DNA from: Takakia lepidozioides
Taxonomy: Eukaryota; Streptophyta; Takakiopsida; Takakiales; Takakiaceae
Length of the DNA: 64,000 bases
NCBI GenBank assembly: GCA_030704615.1
Contig: CM060731.1
Span: 29,326,001-29,390,000, forward strand
Direction of reading: 5' to 3'
The first letter of the stretch is position 1. Each line of letters starts with the position of its first letter. This document shows, piece by piece, positions 11,001 to 22,355 of this stretch. A model generated the notes under the pieces. The model was not told the origin of the DNA. It did not search any database and was given only the letters and a program-made list of their open reading frames with translations. The position numbers and the translations under genes are program-made.

Positions 11001-14000
11001 CCATTTGGGTGGAAAAAGATGGTCGGGTTGGATGGTCTCGGAAGTCTAAAGTGGTTGCAGCAGACGACGACAATATGGGAATGCGTGTGATAACTGAGCC
11101 TGTTGTTCTCTCATCCATTCTGAAATATGTCACAGACTCTGAGGTGGGTTCTTAATGTCGAGGAAAAGGAAATTGAGGATTCAGGGTATGGTGCAGTGAA
11201 GCATCTTACCATCAGACCCTCTTAACGGTGTTAGAGCTTTCCAGATGCTATTTTCAGCCTCCTGGAGGTCAATCTTTGTCCTTGCACTCTGAGCTGGGCT
11301 ATTAACTTACTGTACGCTTCTCTTATCCTTGAGATCCATGGGAAGAGGTGATTAATGTTTAAAATGGGAAGGTTCCTTCCTCATCGTAACATATAGTTTG
11401 ACATGTTGGTTGTTGAACTTCATCACGTGGCCAAAGAAGCATGCCAAACCGTGTCCGCCGGGGCTTGGTTTGGACTTGATTCGCTCATAGGATGCCAGTA
11501 GTTAGTGATGAAGGTGGACTACATCTTTTAGGAAATCAGCTGCAATGCAATGACAGACTTGAGTATAATACAAGGATGCATCTAGAGTCATATTTGTAGT
11601 TTCTTGTGGCAAAGATGCTAAATGCAATGGTAACATACTCATGCATCACAAAGAAGTCTATCGCAGGTGAGAAGAAGGGTGTATATGGTGGGGCATAGTG
11701 TGCCTAAAGCCAATTTGCGAGTGCTGGACCATCTCATTGGTGCTCGGCACGAGCTTGCGCAGGTATGCATGTCTTGCAGTAGACCAATTTGTAGATAGCC
11801 GGCTCTTAGATGAAGAATGAATCAAGAAATCTACTCTAGTGGCACTGCCTGCTTCAGCCTTTTGCCTATTCCCCACTTTAGAGCAAGAGAACAGTGAGTT
11901 TGTTGTCTAGTTCAAGAGAATCTTTAGTTCTAAATGCTAAGCGGTTATTCGTATTGATTTGACTGAGGCAATTCATGGGCATAGATTTGTTTCTCATCTT
12001 TCCATCCTACGCCTACATTTATTAGATTGTTTTCAAGGCTGACACGTTGTCATCCTGCATATTTGTAGGGCCGTGACTTAGACCTGCATGATTAATATAT
12101 CTTTCTTTTTAATCTGTACGGATGTCCATTGGGTAACAATGCTACCTGTTTTTCTTGTCACTTCACTTCTATGTCCTTCGTATGTTGGAAACTTGATTTA
12201 TGAATAAGAATGAGGTATGCAGCTCGTGGGGTATAATTCGTATGCGGAGTTTGCAATTGCACCAACTATGGCTCAGTCCCCAGAGGCTGTCATCTCATTC
12301 TTGGAAGAGATCAGCACCAAAATCCGTTCGAAGGCTGATGAGGTATTGGACCGTCATTGGTATTCACCGAAGTTTGTGTCTCAAAGCTTGTTGATTTTTG
12401 TATTAGTATACAAGATGCTATATAAGTTTCTCAACCTTGAAGCGCTTGCGAGCTAGTTACAATCGACTAGGATATACTTGTGATGAATAATCATTAGGAC
12501 TGGGTTAAAGGGAGCCTGCACTCCTATAGCAGAGCTTATGTCAATAGCTGCAAGGACCTTGTGCACTATACCTGTCCCTGCCCTCAATTTGCTCCTCTCA
12601 TCTCTTTCGAAACATCCAAACCCAGCCATTCTGAATGCATGTCATCCATGCTGTAGGAGCTGAAGATGCTGGCAGAATTTCAGAAGCAGGTGGATAGCGG
12701 ACGGAGTGACAGTGCAGTGAATCCATGGGATGAGTCCTACTATGCCGGCTTGCTCAAGGCTCGCACTCATGATTTGAATGCTGCGGTCAGTTTGCGTGAC
12801 TAGCACTTCACCATGATACTTGTGGTGTGTGTGATATGTTTCTTCTTCTTTCTCTCTCTCTCATAATAGAATGAGAGAAGGCTACGGCAAACAACGTCTT
12901 ATGAGTACATTCTCTCTCATAACAGAATGTACTCGTAAGATGTTGTTTGCCATAGCCTTGTGGCCATTGACCCCGCGCCCAGTTTGAGCGGAACACAAAC
13001 TGTTATCAGAGAGCGGAACACTACTGGCGTCAGCCCCTGACAAAGGTAGGTTCTGTCCCTTCGAGTTCTGCTCTCTGATAACAGAGAGAGATCAAGAGGT
13101 CTATCCTGCATTGAATTACTACCACCACACTGAAGTTTACTTGGAGGGGTTATGGCCACCCAAGATGACTTCCGCATGCTAGTGTCTTCTGTTTTGGCAA
13201 AGCATTTGAGCTGATGTGGAATAGACGGCTGGATAGGTGGGGAACACATTCGCATGTACATCAATAGCAGTTTATTTGCGCGCATCAGCATCAGTTAAGT
13301 ACATGTATAGTGTGCTATTGAAGACTGCAGGTAAGTAGTATGTAACTTATGTCAATCATCTTGACCAGTGCCCTGTTGCCAGCAATCTAATCTCGTAAAG
13401 GGGATACTGTAATGACCAATTACTGACGAGTACATGGCTTAGACAGGTAGTGGCATCCTACTTTCCTGTTGGGCAGTGTCTAGAAGCCCTACGGGTCATG
13501 AGCAGGTCATTGTTTGGTGCAACCTTTGAGGTAGTGCCATTGGCTCCTGGAGAAGCTTGGGATCCAGATGTCCAGAAGTTGACTCTCCGACACTCATCTG
13601 AGGTAATTTGAGGCCCCCAAAATCTTTTCTATCGCAAGGTGTCAGAGATCATGACCTTGCTGGTATATAAAAGAGAATGGGAACTGCCTCAGCTATGTTG
13701 CTATCTGCATGAGTGCATCGGCTTTTGGTCTGCTATTAGGCTGTCTGAGGTTTTGGAGCATCGTATGACAAGCTGCAGAGAAAAAGTCAGTAGTAGTTGG
13801 CCACTTATCAGCCCTCAGGTGTTGGCTCTAAACTTCATAAAATGAGGAGGGTAGGGGATGAAGAAGCGGCACAAGGAGTGGATGGAGAGGATAATGGAAA
13901 GGGTTTATGTGTTGGTGAGGATGCCAAATGTTGTTTAACTGGGGGTCTCATTTCACTCTTGCATGCGGACTCAACATGTAGAGGATGATCTAAACAGAAG

Positions 14001-17000
14001 TGGGTATTCCCTTTCTCAGCACTCTAAGTCTGAATCAAGGTTTCATCCTTTTTTGAGCTATGCAGTAAAGGAGAACGAGTGATCATGTGTTATATTTGTG
14101 AGGGTGCAGGGTGAGTTTGGGCACATGTATTTGGATCTGTATGCACGGCCAGGGAAGTTCCCTGGCTGTGCACATTTCACGCTGAAGGGTTGCCGGCAGC
14201 TTTCGACCTCAGACCACCAACTCCCGGTATTGATCGAGTTTTTGGGGAACCATTCATAGGCTGTTATATTAGCGAAGTCATTTGATCTTGTTGGACAGTG
14301 TAGATCACTATGGGGATTGGGGCATACCAGCTGGGCTGCCCTCAGTGACCCATAGTTGCGGACATATTATTTGCCATCGGGGTCCTGGTAGCATCTCTAC
14401 ACTCCGATTACCGCATTTAGCTTTTCACTTTGCTGAGAATGCGAAGTCAGAAATTGAATGTACACCAATCTATACTCTTAGATTAGTAAATCTAGCTCTT
14501 CAAGTTGGAAGAATGGATAGTGTAAATCTGAATTTATTTCCCTATACTGTCATTTTTGCCTGAAGTTAAACTGTACCTCCTGAGCTACAAAGCTTTATCT
14601 ATGCAAGTGCACACATTATGATGTCTGCTGATCCTGCAGAACTGCTGTGAACACAGGTAGTGGCATTAGTGTGCAACTTTGTCAAGCCCAATGGGAATGC
14701 GCCTCCAATTTTGAACCACTGGGAAGTGGAGACATTGTTTCATGAGTTTGGCCATGCTATCCACTCGCTGCTCTCCCGCACGGTGATGCCTCATAGACAC
14801 AACCACCCTCTTTGGTAGAACGTTAAAAGCTCACATCAAGGGTGCAGATAAACTTAGCAGGAGTGTGAGAACCTTGTGGTTGGTAGAAGCTTTAGATACA
14901 TATATTGACTAACTTAAAAATTTACCAATTCACTGTCTGCAATTGTGTTTGTTAGGTTGCGTCTTTCTCTCTCTCTCGTCGGGACTTTTGCGGGGTCTAT
15001 GGCCACAGGACTATGGCAATCGACGTCTTATGATTACAATCTCGTCTGGACTGACATTAGAAGGTGTATGCTTTACACTAAGAGATCTGTGAATCGTTCG
15101 ATCCAAAAGTGGCAATTTCTCTGTAGGGAAGAGGCCCAGGCCTTGAAAGAGGCTCTCCCACCCTTCAATTGCTCCGAGATCTCCCCTCTTGCTCGGGTGA
15201 TGCAAGAAGTGAGATCGAAAGAGCTATGGACTCTTCAGAGTGTTTCGCCATTCTGTGGTTAATATGATGATTGAAAGGAAACTAATTGTATTGTAGTGCG
15301 TTTCAAAGGTTTTCACAATCTCAACCATAGAAGTCACCTGAACCCTTGTCATTCCTTAAAGCGTGTACCTGCTGAATTTTTGGGCCTGTAAAAACGCTGT
15401 AAGGCCAACGAGGATCCTTTTATCATTACCGCTTCCCAATACGTTTTCTTTTAAGCCTTCAGCTGATTTACATCTTTTCGCAGCTGGGAATATCTAGAGC
15501 ACAGCTCTTTGTCATCTTTGTAATTATAGCAGTCCCTATGAAACACCCGTCTCTTGGTGATCTTAAGATTGATCTCATTGGTCCACCAATTCACTGCAAT
15601 CCAAGACAACCCTGATGAACTGGAGTATATCACAAAGGGATATAACACGCCCATTAGTTCGTCTGAGGTTGCTGAAGCAATAGAACATCGCTATAGAGCC
15701 AGTGGGTGTGATGGCATTGTGAACCTGCTACTCAAGCATGGTGGCAATCCTATGGTAGAGGCGCTTGCCATCCTCTTGAACCTTACTTGGAAGACTGAAA
15801 TGATACCATATTGCTGGAGAGAGGGTGTCATTGTCAATCTGTAATACCCTGGCATTACACTTCTTAACGCAGTTGGCAAGCTGTGTTGTAGGATAATAAG
15901 AACCCCTCTCGAGGTTGATTTGGAGTCTAGAAGTGCTTTCCATGAAGGTCAGGTGGGCTTCCGGAGAAATAGGCATTGCCTCGACCATTTTTTTACATCC
16001 AGGAAGAAGACAAACGTGGGTTTTCATTAGTTTCCCGTCCCTGGATAGTCCGGCTTAGGGTGGCTTATCACCGGTATGGTGTGATGGCTCTTGAGGTCAG
16101 GGGAAAAAATTTGTAGGATGGTCCACAACCTGTATGCAAACAACAAATTTTTTGTTGTGGTCAAGCCAGAATCTAATTTCTTTGACATTGACCAAGGTGT
16201 AGCTCAAGGTTGTACCCTCTTCCTACTGCTCTTCAATGTTTTCATGAATCAGCGCCTTTAAGAGGGATTTGGGTTAAAGGTGGGTGATGCCACCATACCA
16301 GCTGGTATGTTTGCAGATGACTTTGTGGGCCTAGGGAATACCCCATCCAATCTTCAGGAGTTGATTGAGTGTGTGAAGAGGTACTTTGACCTGTGGAGGC
16401 TGCAAGCCAATGTTAGTTAATGTGCGGTGGTGGCCTTCAATGATCGTGGGGAAGGAAGAGCAAATGGACATGGGGCAGTGAAGAGATCCCTGTGCTCCCT
16501 TCCTTGCTATGGGTTCAATTTGTCCATGGCACAGGGATTAATATGGACCTGCTTTGCAATGTTATATGGCCTACCTTGGGGTATGCATCTGCCGTGTTGG
16601 AAGGCAACTCCAACCATGCTAAACCTTTAGAATTAGAGGAAATCTGGAAAGCCCGATCAAATTTTTCATATCAAAGTAAGTCCTACTGGAGTGAGCCCCT
16701 CACAAAGGCGTCTCTGTTCCCTCTTGTTCTGCCCTGGGTGTGTCTATGGCCTCAAGGCTACCGCAAACAATGTTTTATCAGTATATTTTTCTGTTGAGAA
16801 ACTATGTGCAATCCCTTGAGCAATAGTTGCTTTTGGGCTTCTTGTGGCCTCTCTCTTGTTTCTCACTTCCTCTTGTCCCATAAGCTCTTTGAGCTTTCCA
16901 CGGATGTTATCAAGTATCATTTAATTTCATTTCTCTTTCAACTTCCAGCCACCTTTCAAAACCGAGGCTGAGCCTAAAGCCCTGGCCCTGTTGGGGTCTA

Positions 17001-19195
17001 ACTGCTGGGCAGACTACCTGGCTTTCTCGAAGAAATCTGGAAAGCCTGAACAAATTGCTTAGATCACAGTAAGTCCCACTACTGGAGTGAACTGCACACA
17101 AAGGTAGTGTCTGTTCCCTTTTGTTCCACACAAACTGGGCTTGGGGTCTATGTCTGCAATGCTATGACTAACGTCTTTTGAGTACATTATCTCTCTTTTG
17201 AAAGTACCATTTCATTTCATTTCATGTTTTCTTCGGTGTTTTGAATGCTAAAACTATGTCATCACTGAGTCTTCCCTGTGTTGTCACAGTAACTTAGTAC
17301 ATCTTCATCCTTTGTTGGGAACTAATGAAGTTAGTGGTGAGTTGTAATAGCTGGTCACTGTTATACAGGATGTAGTTGGTTTCTCTCCTTCTCTCGGATT
17401 GGCTCTCTAAGTGACGAGACTGCATTCTTTCTGGTTTGATTCATTTTGTTGTTCTTCTTCCCTGTGTTTTTCCTTGATGTTTTGTCCTGGTACTTGTGTT
17501 TTGTCTCTGAATGCTCTTCCTTATGTTGGATGTGGCTATCTTATTGTCTATGTTACCTTCCAAATATGAGTTCGGCGTCTAGGCTTTTACATTAATAGTT
17601 ACAATTTACTGTCTGGCTGGGGCTTTGCTGTTGTAAGTTTTTTGTGTGATTTGCACAGAATGGACTGCTGTAATAATGCCAAATTTCATGGGGCCAGGGG
17701 AGAAGTTTGCACTTTACATGTCATTGTATCTGTGTTATCTTGGGTGTTTTTTCATGTCAAATCCTTTGCAGTGAAGTACAAGGAAGAGTGGCAGCTGTCA
17801 GTAAGAAGCCCTGCATTTCCTGGGGGCTGAGGCGTAAAACCGTGTTAACGTGTCTGTTGGAACATTTTCCTGGTCCCACAACCCATTGTGCATCTCTTCT
17901 GATTGTAGATTAGTCTGAATTTGTATTCAGTGCCATTATTCCTGATTTTCTATATTGTGGGGGATTCCGTAACAGGATTATCAGCACTTCTCTGGCACAA
18001 GAACAGTGCTTGATGTCTCAGAAACGCCCTCTCAACTCTTTGAGTAAGCCTTTTAATCCCGGAATGGATGCACGTATTTGCACAGTTGCAATTGGATTGC
18101 ATAATGTCTGCATAAGATTGCATACCAGTGAGAGAAGAAAGAAGAGATCTTTCCATGTTTTGGCTTCAAATGTTTGGTCTGGGGTGTTTTCTCTTTAAGA
18201 GGACATTTGAGGGTCTATCATGAGGATCTTTTGTAAACCAGCAGACCTTTGAATATGGATGGAAGCTAGTCCTCCATTGCACAGTTCTGAGTGGTTGTAC
18301 TTGAAACATTGCAATTTGTAATCGTACGAGGTGCATCAAAGAACATGACATTTGTGGCAGGTATTATGCTTGGGATTACAGGGTTCTCAGTAGATTTGCG
18401 AGGCACTACCTTACGGGTGAGCCTATTCCAGAGAAGATGGTTGAGGCCATGAACCAAGCCAAGCGAATGCTATCTGCCACCGAGATTCAACGCCAGGTTG
18501 CATCCCTGTTTATTCCCTTCAAACTGTTACCCCCTTCTAGTAGAAGCACCTGCACCCATTCAACTTGAGTGTTCTCCCCCAGTTCTTGTATTTCAAATCA
18601 GTGATGTTATTTTGGTTGAAATTTATTGTGGACTAATCTGGGCCATTTATGTAAACTGCAGGTGCTATATGCTTTGATCGACCAAACCTTATTTGGCAAA
18701 CAGCCTCTTCCTGCAAAGGACACCACGGCAGTGATAGCAGAATTGAAGCTACGGCATACGGGAGTCAAGCATGTTGATGGCACTCATTGGCATACTCGAT
18801 TCAACCATCTTGTCAGCTATGGTGCTGGTGTATATCTCTTACCGTATCATCTCTTTGAAGTTTGTCATAACAAAACTACCAAAGAGGGGGACCCAACTGG
18901 TTCTGTTTTGTTGTTTCTCCATAATTTGATCCAGTGTTGTAATTGTGCAGGGTACTACAGCTACTTGTATGCAAGGTGCTTTGCAGCAACCATTTGGCGC
19001 AAACATTGTTTGGATGATCCCTTGAGTATAACTACAGGGGATAGACTGCGCTCTGGCTTTCTAATGCATGGGGGTGCCAAGGAGCCATCCAAAATGATGC
19101 AAGACTTTCTAGGGGAAGATTCACTGGTTTGCTCTTCATTGGGAGTCCGACCCTGCACTGAGCAATTGCTTACCGACATTGGGATCCCACAATGA
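8008..19195 (+). CDS. MIP: Mitochondrial intermediate peptidase-like M3 metallopeptidase, 17 exons, complete
   Basis: Exons: 8008-8384, 8865-8946, 9224-9276, 9871-9925, 10089-10272, 10701-10755, 10912-11143, 11667-11762, 12223-12342, 12657-12785, 13447-13602, 14110-14226, 14657-14782, 17976-18043, 18361-18496, 18662-18827, 18951-19195. All introns are GT-AG, phases agree, and the sum is 2,397 nt (798 aa). The start is chosen because an Arg-rich, acid-poor leader (SCQFARLALRIG...) follows, as in mitochondrial presequences. The zinc site HEFGH is at 14,741-14,755 (exon 13). The third ligand Glu is in DVSETPSQLFE (18,021-18,023). The substrate-side YGAG-YYSYLY segment spans exons 16/17. Known: MIP trims an octapeptide from imported precursors after MPP cleavage. 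The exon structure is intact with no frameshift, so the gene is probably functional. A sister M3 oligopeptidase is possible, but SGTR...EYYAWDYRVL-type context favours MIP. Confidence 0.9.
8427..8462 (+). repeat. Dispersed short repeat, copy 2 (MIP intron 1)
   Basis: AATGTACTCATAAGACG is followed by TCGTTTGCCATGGCCTT, the core of the family also seen at about 3,264 and 12,925. Only the core is retained. Confidence 0.6.
12878..13090. repeat. Dispersed short repeat, copies 3a/3b as a foldback plus extended arm (MIP intron 10)
   Basis: Left arm 12,878-12,914 and right arm 12,925-12,960 are inverted copies of the core (about 36 nt, three mismatches by eye) around a loop of about 10 nt, so the RNA could form a long hairpin. 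To the right the family extends (CGCGCCCAGTTTGAGCGGAA, then CCCTGACAAAGGTAGGTTCT). This matches the region next to the cores at 16.7 and 17.1 kb in the other orientation. That gives the family a longer consensus of about 150 nt. Confidence 0.7.
14945..15045 (-). repeat. Dispersed short repeat, copy 4 (MIP intron 13)
   Basis: GGGGTCTATGGCCACAGGAC is followed by TATGGCAATCGACGTCTTATGA, the reverse orientation of the family core with a few changes. It directly precedes the LINE remnant in the same intron. Confidence 0.55.
15455..16480 (+). pseudogene. Non-LTR retrotransposon (LINE) reverse transcriptase remnant, 5'-inverted, in MIP intron 13
   Basis: The + strand has dispersed RT blocks: EVAEAIEHRYRASGCDGIVN; GITLLNAVGKL; FHEGQVGFRRNRHCLDHFF; DIDQGVAQGCTL; the catalytic FADDFVGLG at about 16,310-16,330; then a thumb-like segment. 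Frames change several times and stops occur. On the minus strand at about 15,455-15,600 a piece reads WWTNEINLKITKRRVFHRD, which resembles the endonuclease-RT linker of the same element class but inverted. An inverted 5' part joined to a sense 3' part is what twin priming of LINEs leaves. It is dead and lies in the sense orientation of the host gene. Confidence 0.72.
16649..16800 (-). repeat. Dispersed short repeat, copy 5, extended form
   Basis: Runs from AATCTGGAAAGCCCGATCAA through AAGTCCTACTGGAGTGAG, CCTCACAAAGGCGTCTCTGT and TCTATGGCCTCAAGGCTACC to GCAAACAATGTTTTATCAGT. It is a direct repeat of 17,034-17,205, about 385 bp downstream, and shares the whole length with it. Confidence 0.7.
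16800..16935 (+). repeat. Second dispersed repeat ('CATAAGCTCTTTGAGCTT' family), copy 1
   Basis: TTGAGCAATAGTTGCTTTTG ... CATAAGCTCTTTGAGCTTTC ... CATTTAATTTCATTT recurs at 22,905-23,110 with the same order of blocks. It sits between the two extended copies of the other family. Function unknown. Confidence 0.55.
17034..17205 (-). repeat. Dispersed short repeat, copy 6, extended form
   Basis: AATCTGGAAAGCCTGAACAA ... AGTCCCACTACTGGAGTGAA ... GGGGTCTATGTCTGCAATGC ... TAACGTCTTTTGAGTACATT. It matches copy 5 block for block. The two copies differ by many substitutions, so the duplication is not recent. Confidence 0.7.
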
Positions 19196-21580
19196 TAGGT
19201 CACTGCTAAACTGCTGGTCAGAAATGTTCTTGCATTGGGTAATAGACTGGAGTGCAAGAGTTAGCGCATGCCCACAGCGCAACTGGGATGACTTCATCAC
19301 TCAGTGAGGCGAACCATACGTGGCCATTAGAAAATCTTAGTGAGGAAAGAGGAGGGAAAGGTGGGGAAAATGGGCTGGTCGCGGTGGATATGCTGTCAAC
19401 AAGAACCAGGGCAGCTTCTTCTCTCCTGGGTTGTTTATGCAGAGAGGATATGGTCATTGACATTTGCATGACACACCCTTGGACGTCTTAATATTTGCAC
19501 AGGTCATGTCCAGTTACAGTGGATGAAGGAGTGATCTAAGGGCTGGCATCAGCATCACAGTCGAGCATCATGTTGAATCTGTACTGGGATACAGTTCTGT
19601 ACCCAGTGACATTATAGTGAGAGAATGGGGAGGTAGATGTTTGTAGCTCATAGCTTTTACTTGTCCTAGCCCTGTTGCTTGCTTCTTAAAGGGAGCGACT
19701 TGGAACAAGAACGTCCCCTTATGCAAGCGGATTCCACCTGAAATGTAGGTGTAGTACAAACTCAAATTAGGAGAACAAGGCTTTGTTGGCGTTTTGCCTC
19801 TTGAAGTTTGTCGGAATGGACAAGACAAGGTACTGAATCTTTATTGCATAAGATTAAAACTAGAATATTGCATCTTGAGAGTGCAAGCATAAGCAAAGCT
19901 ACCGAGATTTTTTGGTTCCTTTTGAGTTAGACACCACCGGTTGGTGGATACAGTACTGATTGCCACCCAGCTGATTCTGGGTTCAATTCTGGGTGTGGTA
20001 TGTCCCTCCCGTCCCTTGGGCGGTGTCCCTTAGGCTTGGCGCTGCATGGCGAGTTTACTACGAAAGTCGGTAGCTGAATTGGATAGAGCACTGGCTATAA
20101 CCTGGGTAATTTTGCGTTCAATCCTTCTTCCTTGAGAGGTGTCGTATGTTCTTCCTCCCAAAGGTGCCTCAGCTGATGAAAGAGGTTATTTTCAGTGTTG
20201 TGGGGTTCAGGTTGGTTTTAGTATGGTTAACTAGAATTACCTACCTCTAGTTAATTATGACATTTTGGATATTTGTACTTGTATTTTGTGTGTTGGGACT
20301 TCATTTGGTCTCATATGTAGAGTGAGGTGTCAAGCTTCACTTGGGACATGGGGAGAGGTTTTCCGCTTGTGAGGGCTGAGGATTGTTTGAAATTTGTGAA
20401 ATTCCGAGAGATAAATGGCCCACATCTTTTTGCACATTCCCACCATGCAATCCCGGGGAGCAGGGATTCTGGTGATCAAACCATAGAGAAATGTATCAGA
20501 GAAATGGACACTATGAAAACCATTATTAGCATCCTACGTACCACTATGTAGAACCTCCACCGTAGAGTGGAGGTTCACAAGTTGAGACTATTTTCAATCA
20601 AGAAGAAGTTATTCCGGACAACTCCATTGTCCCTGAAAAACAGGTTGATCCACACATGTTGAAAATCAGATTATATAAAGAGGCAAATCTCGCCGTTCAA
20701 TACATCATCCGGATACAATAATATTTCAAGAGCTAAATGCAAAATCCTAAAGGAAAATTTGAGAATGGAAATTGTCTGATAGTTGTGGGCTACTATGCAT
20801 TTCCATCCACTACACTCTTGTGAGAATTTCCTGCATCCAAAGGATGAATAAGGATCTCTCAAATCGCCCTCAGGGTCTCAGGGGAATAGTGTGGAGGGGT
20901 ATATGCTGCAGGGGAATAGCTCAGAGATCCAGGGATGTACTCTGGCTACGCTGGGGAAAAGCCAGGAGAGCCAGAGACGTATCCTGTGGATTCGAGTGGA
21001 TACTAGGGAGAGGGAGATGATGAAAGGTATCATACTGTCATATTTCTCGACCTAAGGTCATAGCATTCAGGGGACTTTGGAGTATATCCTGGGGAATCAC
21101 AAATTGTGCCAAGACATCTCGGAGACCCCGTTCTGTGATGTGGTGAACCAGATGAAAATATCTGTGGGGAGGGATATCTTCCTCTCTGTAGCTTTTTATT
21201 GTGCTGGTTTCTTCCAGTATCTAATGATGACGAACTCCATTGAACCCTGATGGATAAATGATCTGGGTAGAACCCCCAACCGCTAATATCCGAAATTTCA
21301 TTTACAACACTCTTCTTTGAGCCATGTGGTTCTGACACATCAAGTTCTCGGTTTGAGTTGTCCGCTTCCTTGATGTCTAATGGACTCTGGCTCCTGCGCC
21401 TCTTACATAGCCCGCAGTCGGGTTTATCCCCAACCGCAGATACCGGTTCCCCTCCTACGCACCGGTTATTCATACTGACAACACAGAGAATCACAGCAAG
21501 AAAGACGACATAAGGAAATTTCGAACCTCGATTGTTAAGTGGAGGTTTAGAACTTTCAATTCCTCTCGTTACTTCAAAAA
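19196..21580. repeat. Non-genic stretch with two tRNA-like (SINE-head-like) modules
   Basis: Downstream of the peptidase stop no further gene is supported. At 20,071-20,124 an A-box-like TAGCTGAATTGGATAGAGC is followed by a B-box-like GTTCAATCC. At about 19,938-19,990 a weaker module ends in GGTTCAATTCT. Neither has a clean 7-bp acceptor stem, so they are not tRNA genes. tRNA-derived SINE heads are the natural reading. From 20,870 to 21,030 there are imperfect GGGGAATAG/GGGATGTA-type repeats. A minus-strand reading frame at 21,030-21,626 was not accepted as a gene. Confidence 0.45.
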
Positions 21581-22355
21581 TACCGTACTTACCTAGCTTA
21601 TTAGGCAATAATTCATTCAAAATCAAGTGCCTAATTAAATTTAGACCATTTTTGGAAAATATGCCTAAAACTTGGAAAATGCTCCTGAGAAGTGCCTAAT
21701 TGCTCAAAAACTGTGAAAAAAACCAAAATGTCCAAATATGTGAAAAAAATGTCTAAATTGTATTATTTAAAGTCCAAAAAATGGCAAAAATGCCTACAAT
21801 TACCTCAACAATAGTTTTTGTGGGAGGTAAAAAATAATTGTTCATTATGTTATTTTGTTATGGACATGGTGCCTTTGGATAAGAACCGTAGATCCTTGAC
21901 AAGAGTGGATGGATGTTTTCTCAAATCAAGTATATTAAGGCTCAACCGAAGATCTAACAACTATGGAGGTGTGCTAAGAGAGAGGAGAGCCATATTTTAA
22001 TAATACGTATCAAAGAGAGAGAGAAGACTCCGGGCAAAACTGGCGAAACTAAGAGCCACTTCGCCTTACGGCTATGCCCCCTTTCGGGGGTGGGCCCTAT
22101 AGACACGTATCAAATAACGCTCTAGTCATGCCTTTTTCAAGTATAAATTTTTACAGAGTAAAGATTTCATAACATCAAGGGTGACATAACAAAAAAGTAG
22201 GTAACATTTATCCAGGGTCGACTGTAATACATGCCTAATGTTTGGAAATTACCTAGGTGAGGTGCCTAAATAATAAAAACGAATCTGCCTAATAATATTC
22301 CATTTTAATTAATTATTAGGCGCGGAAGTGCCTAATAAGCTAGGTAAGTACGGTA
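21581..22355. mobile_element. Non-autonomous DNA transposon with 27-bp perfect TIRs and GCCTAA subterminal repeats
   Basis: Ends are exact inverted copies starting TACCGTACTTACCTAGCTTA and continuing seven more bases. Between them (775 bp) there is no coding capacity. Both subterminal zones are strewn with GCCTAA / TTAGGC hexamers (at least five on the left within 220 bp and five on the right within 130 bp), the layout expected of transposase-binding sites. The middle holds a GC-rich hairpin (CCCCCTTTCGGGGGTGGGCC). TSD is uncertain: the terminal TA may be the duplicated target (Tc1/mariner- or PIF-like) or part of the TIR. The superfamily cannot be assigned. Confidence 0.82.

Noticed and set aside
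20066-20135. tRNA gene candidate
   Set aside because: A and B box are present, but there is no pairing acceptor stem and the anticodon arm is poor. Treated as a SINE-head-like module.
21030-21626. 198-codon minus-strand frame with a hydrophobic segment
   Set aside because: No family resemblance, low-complexity neighbours, and its start runs into the TIR of the 21,581-22,355 transposon. More likely a chance frame.
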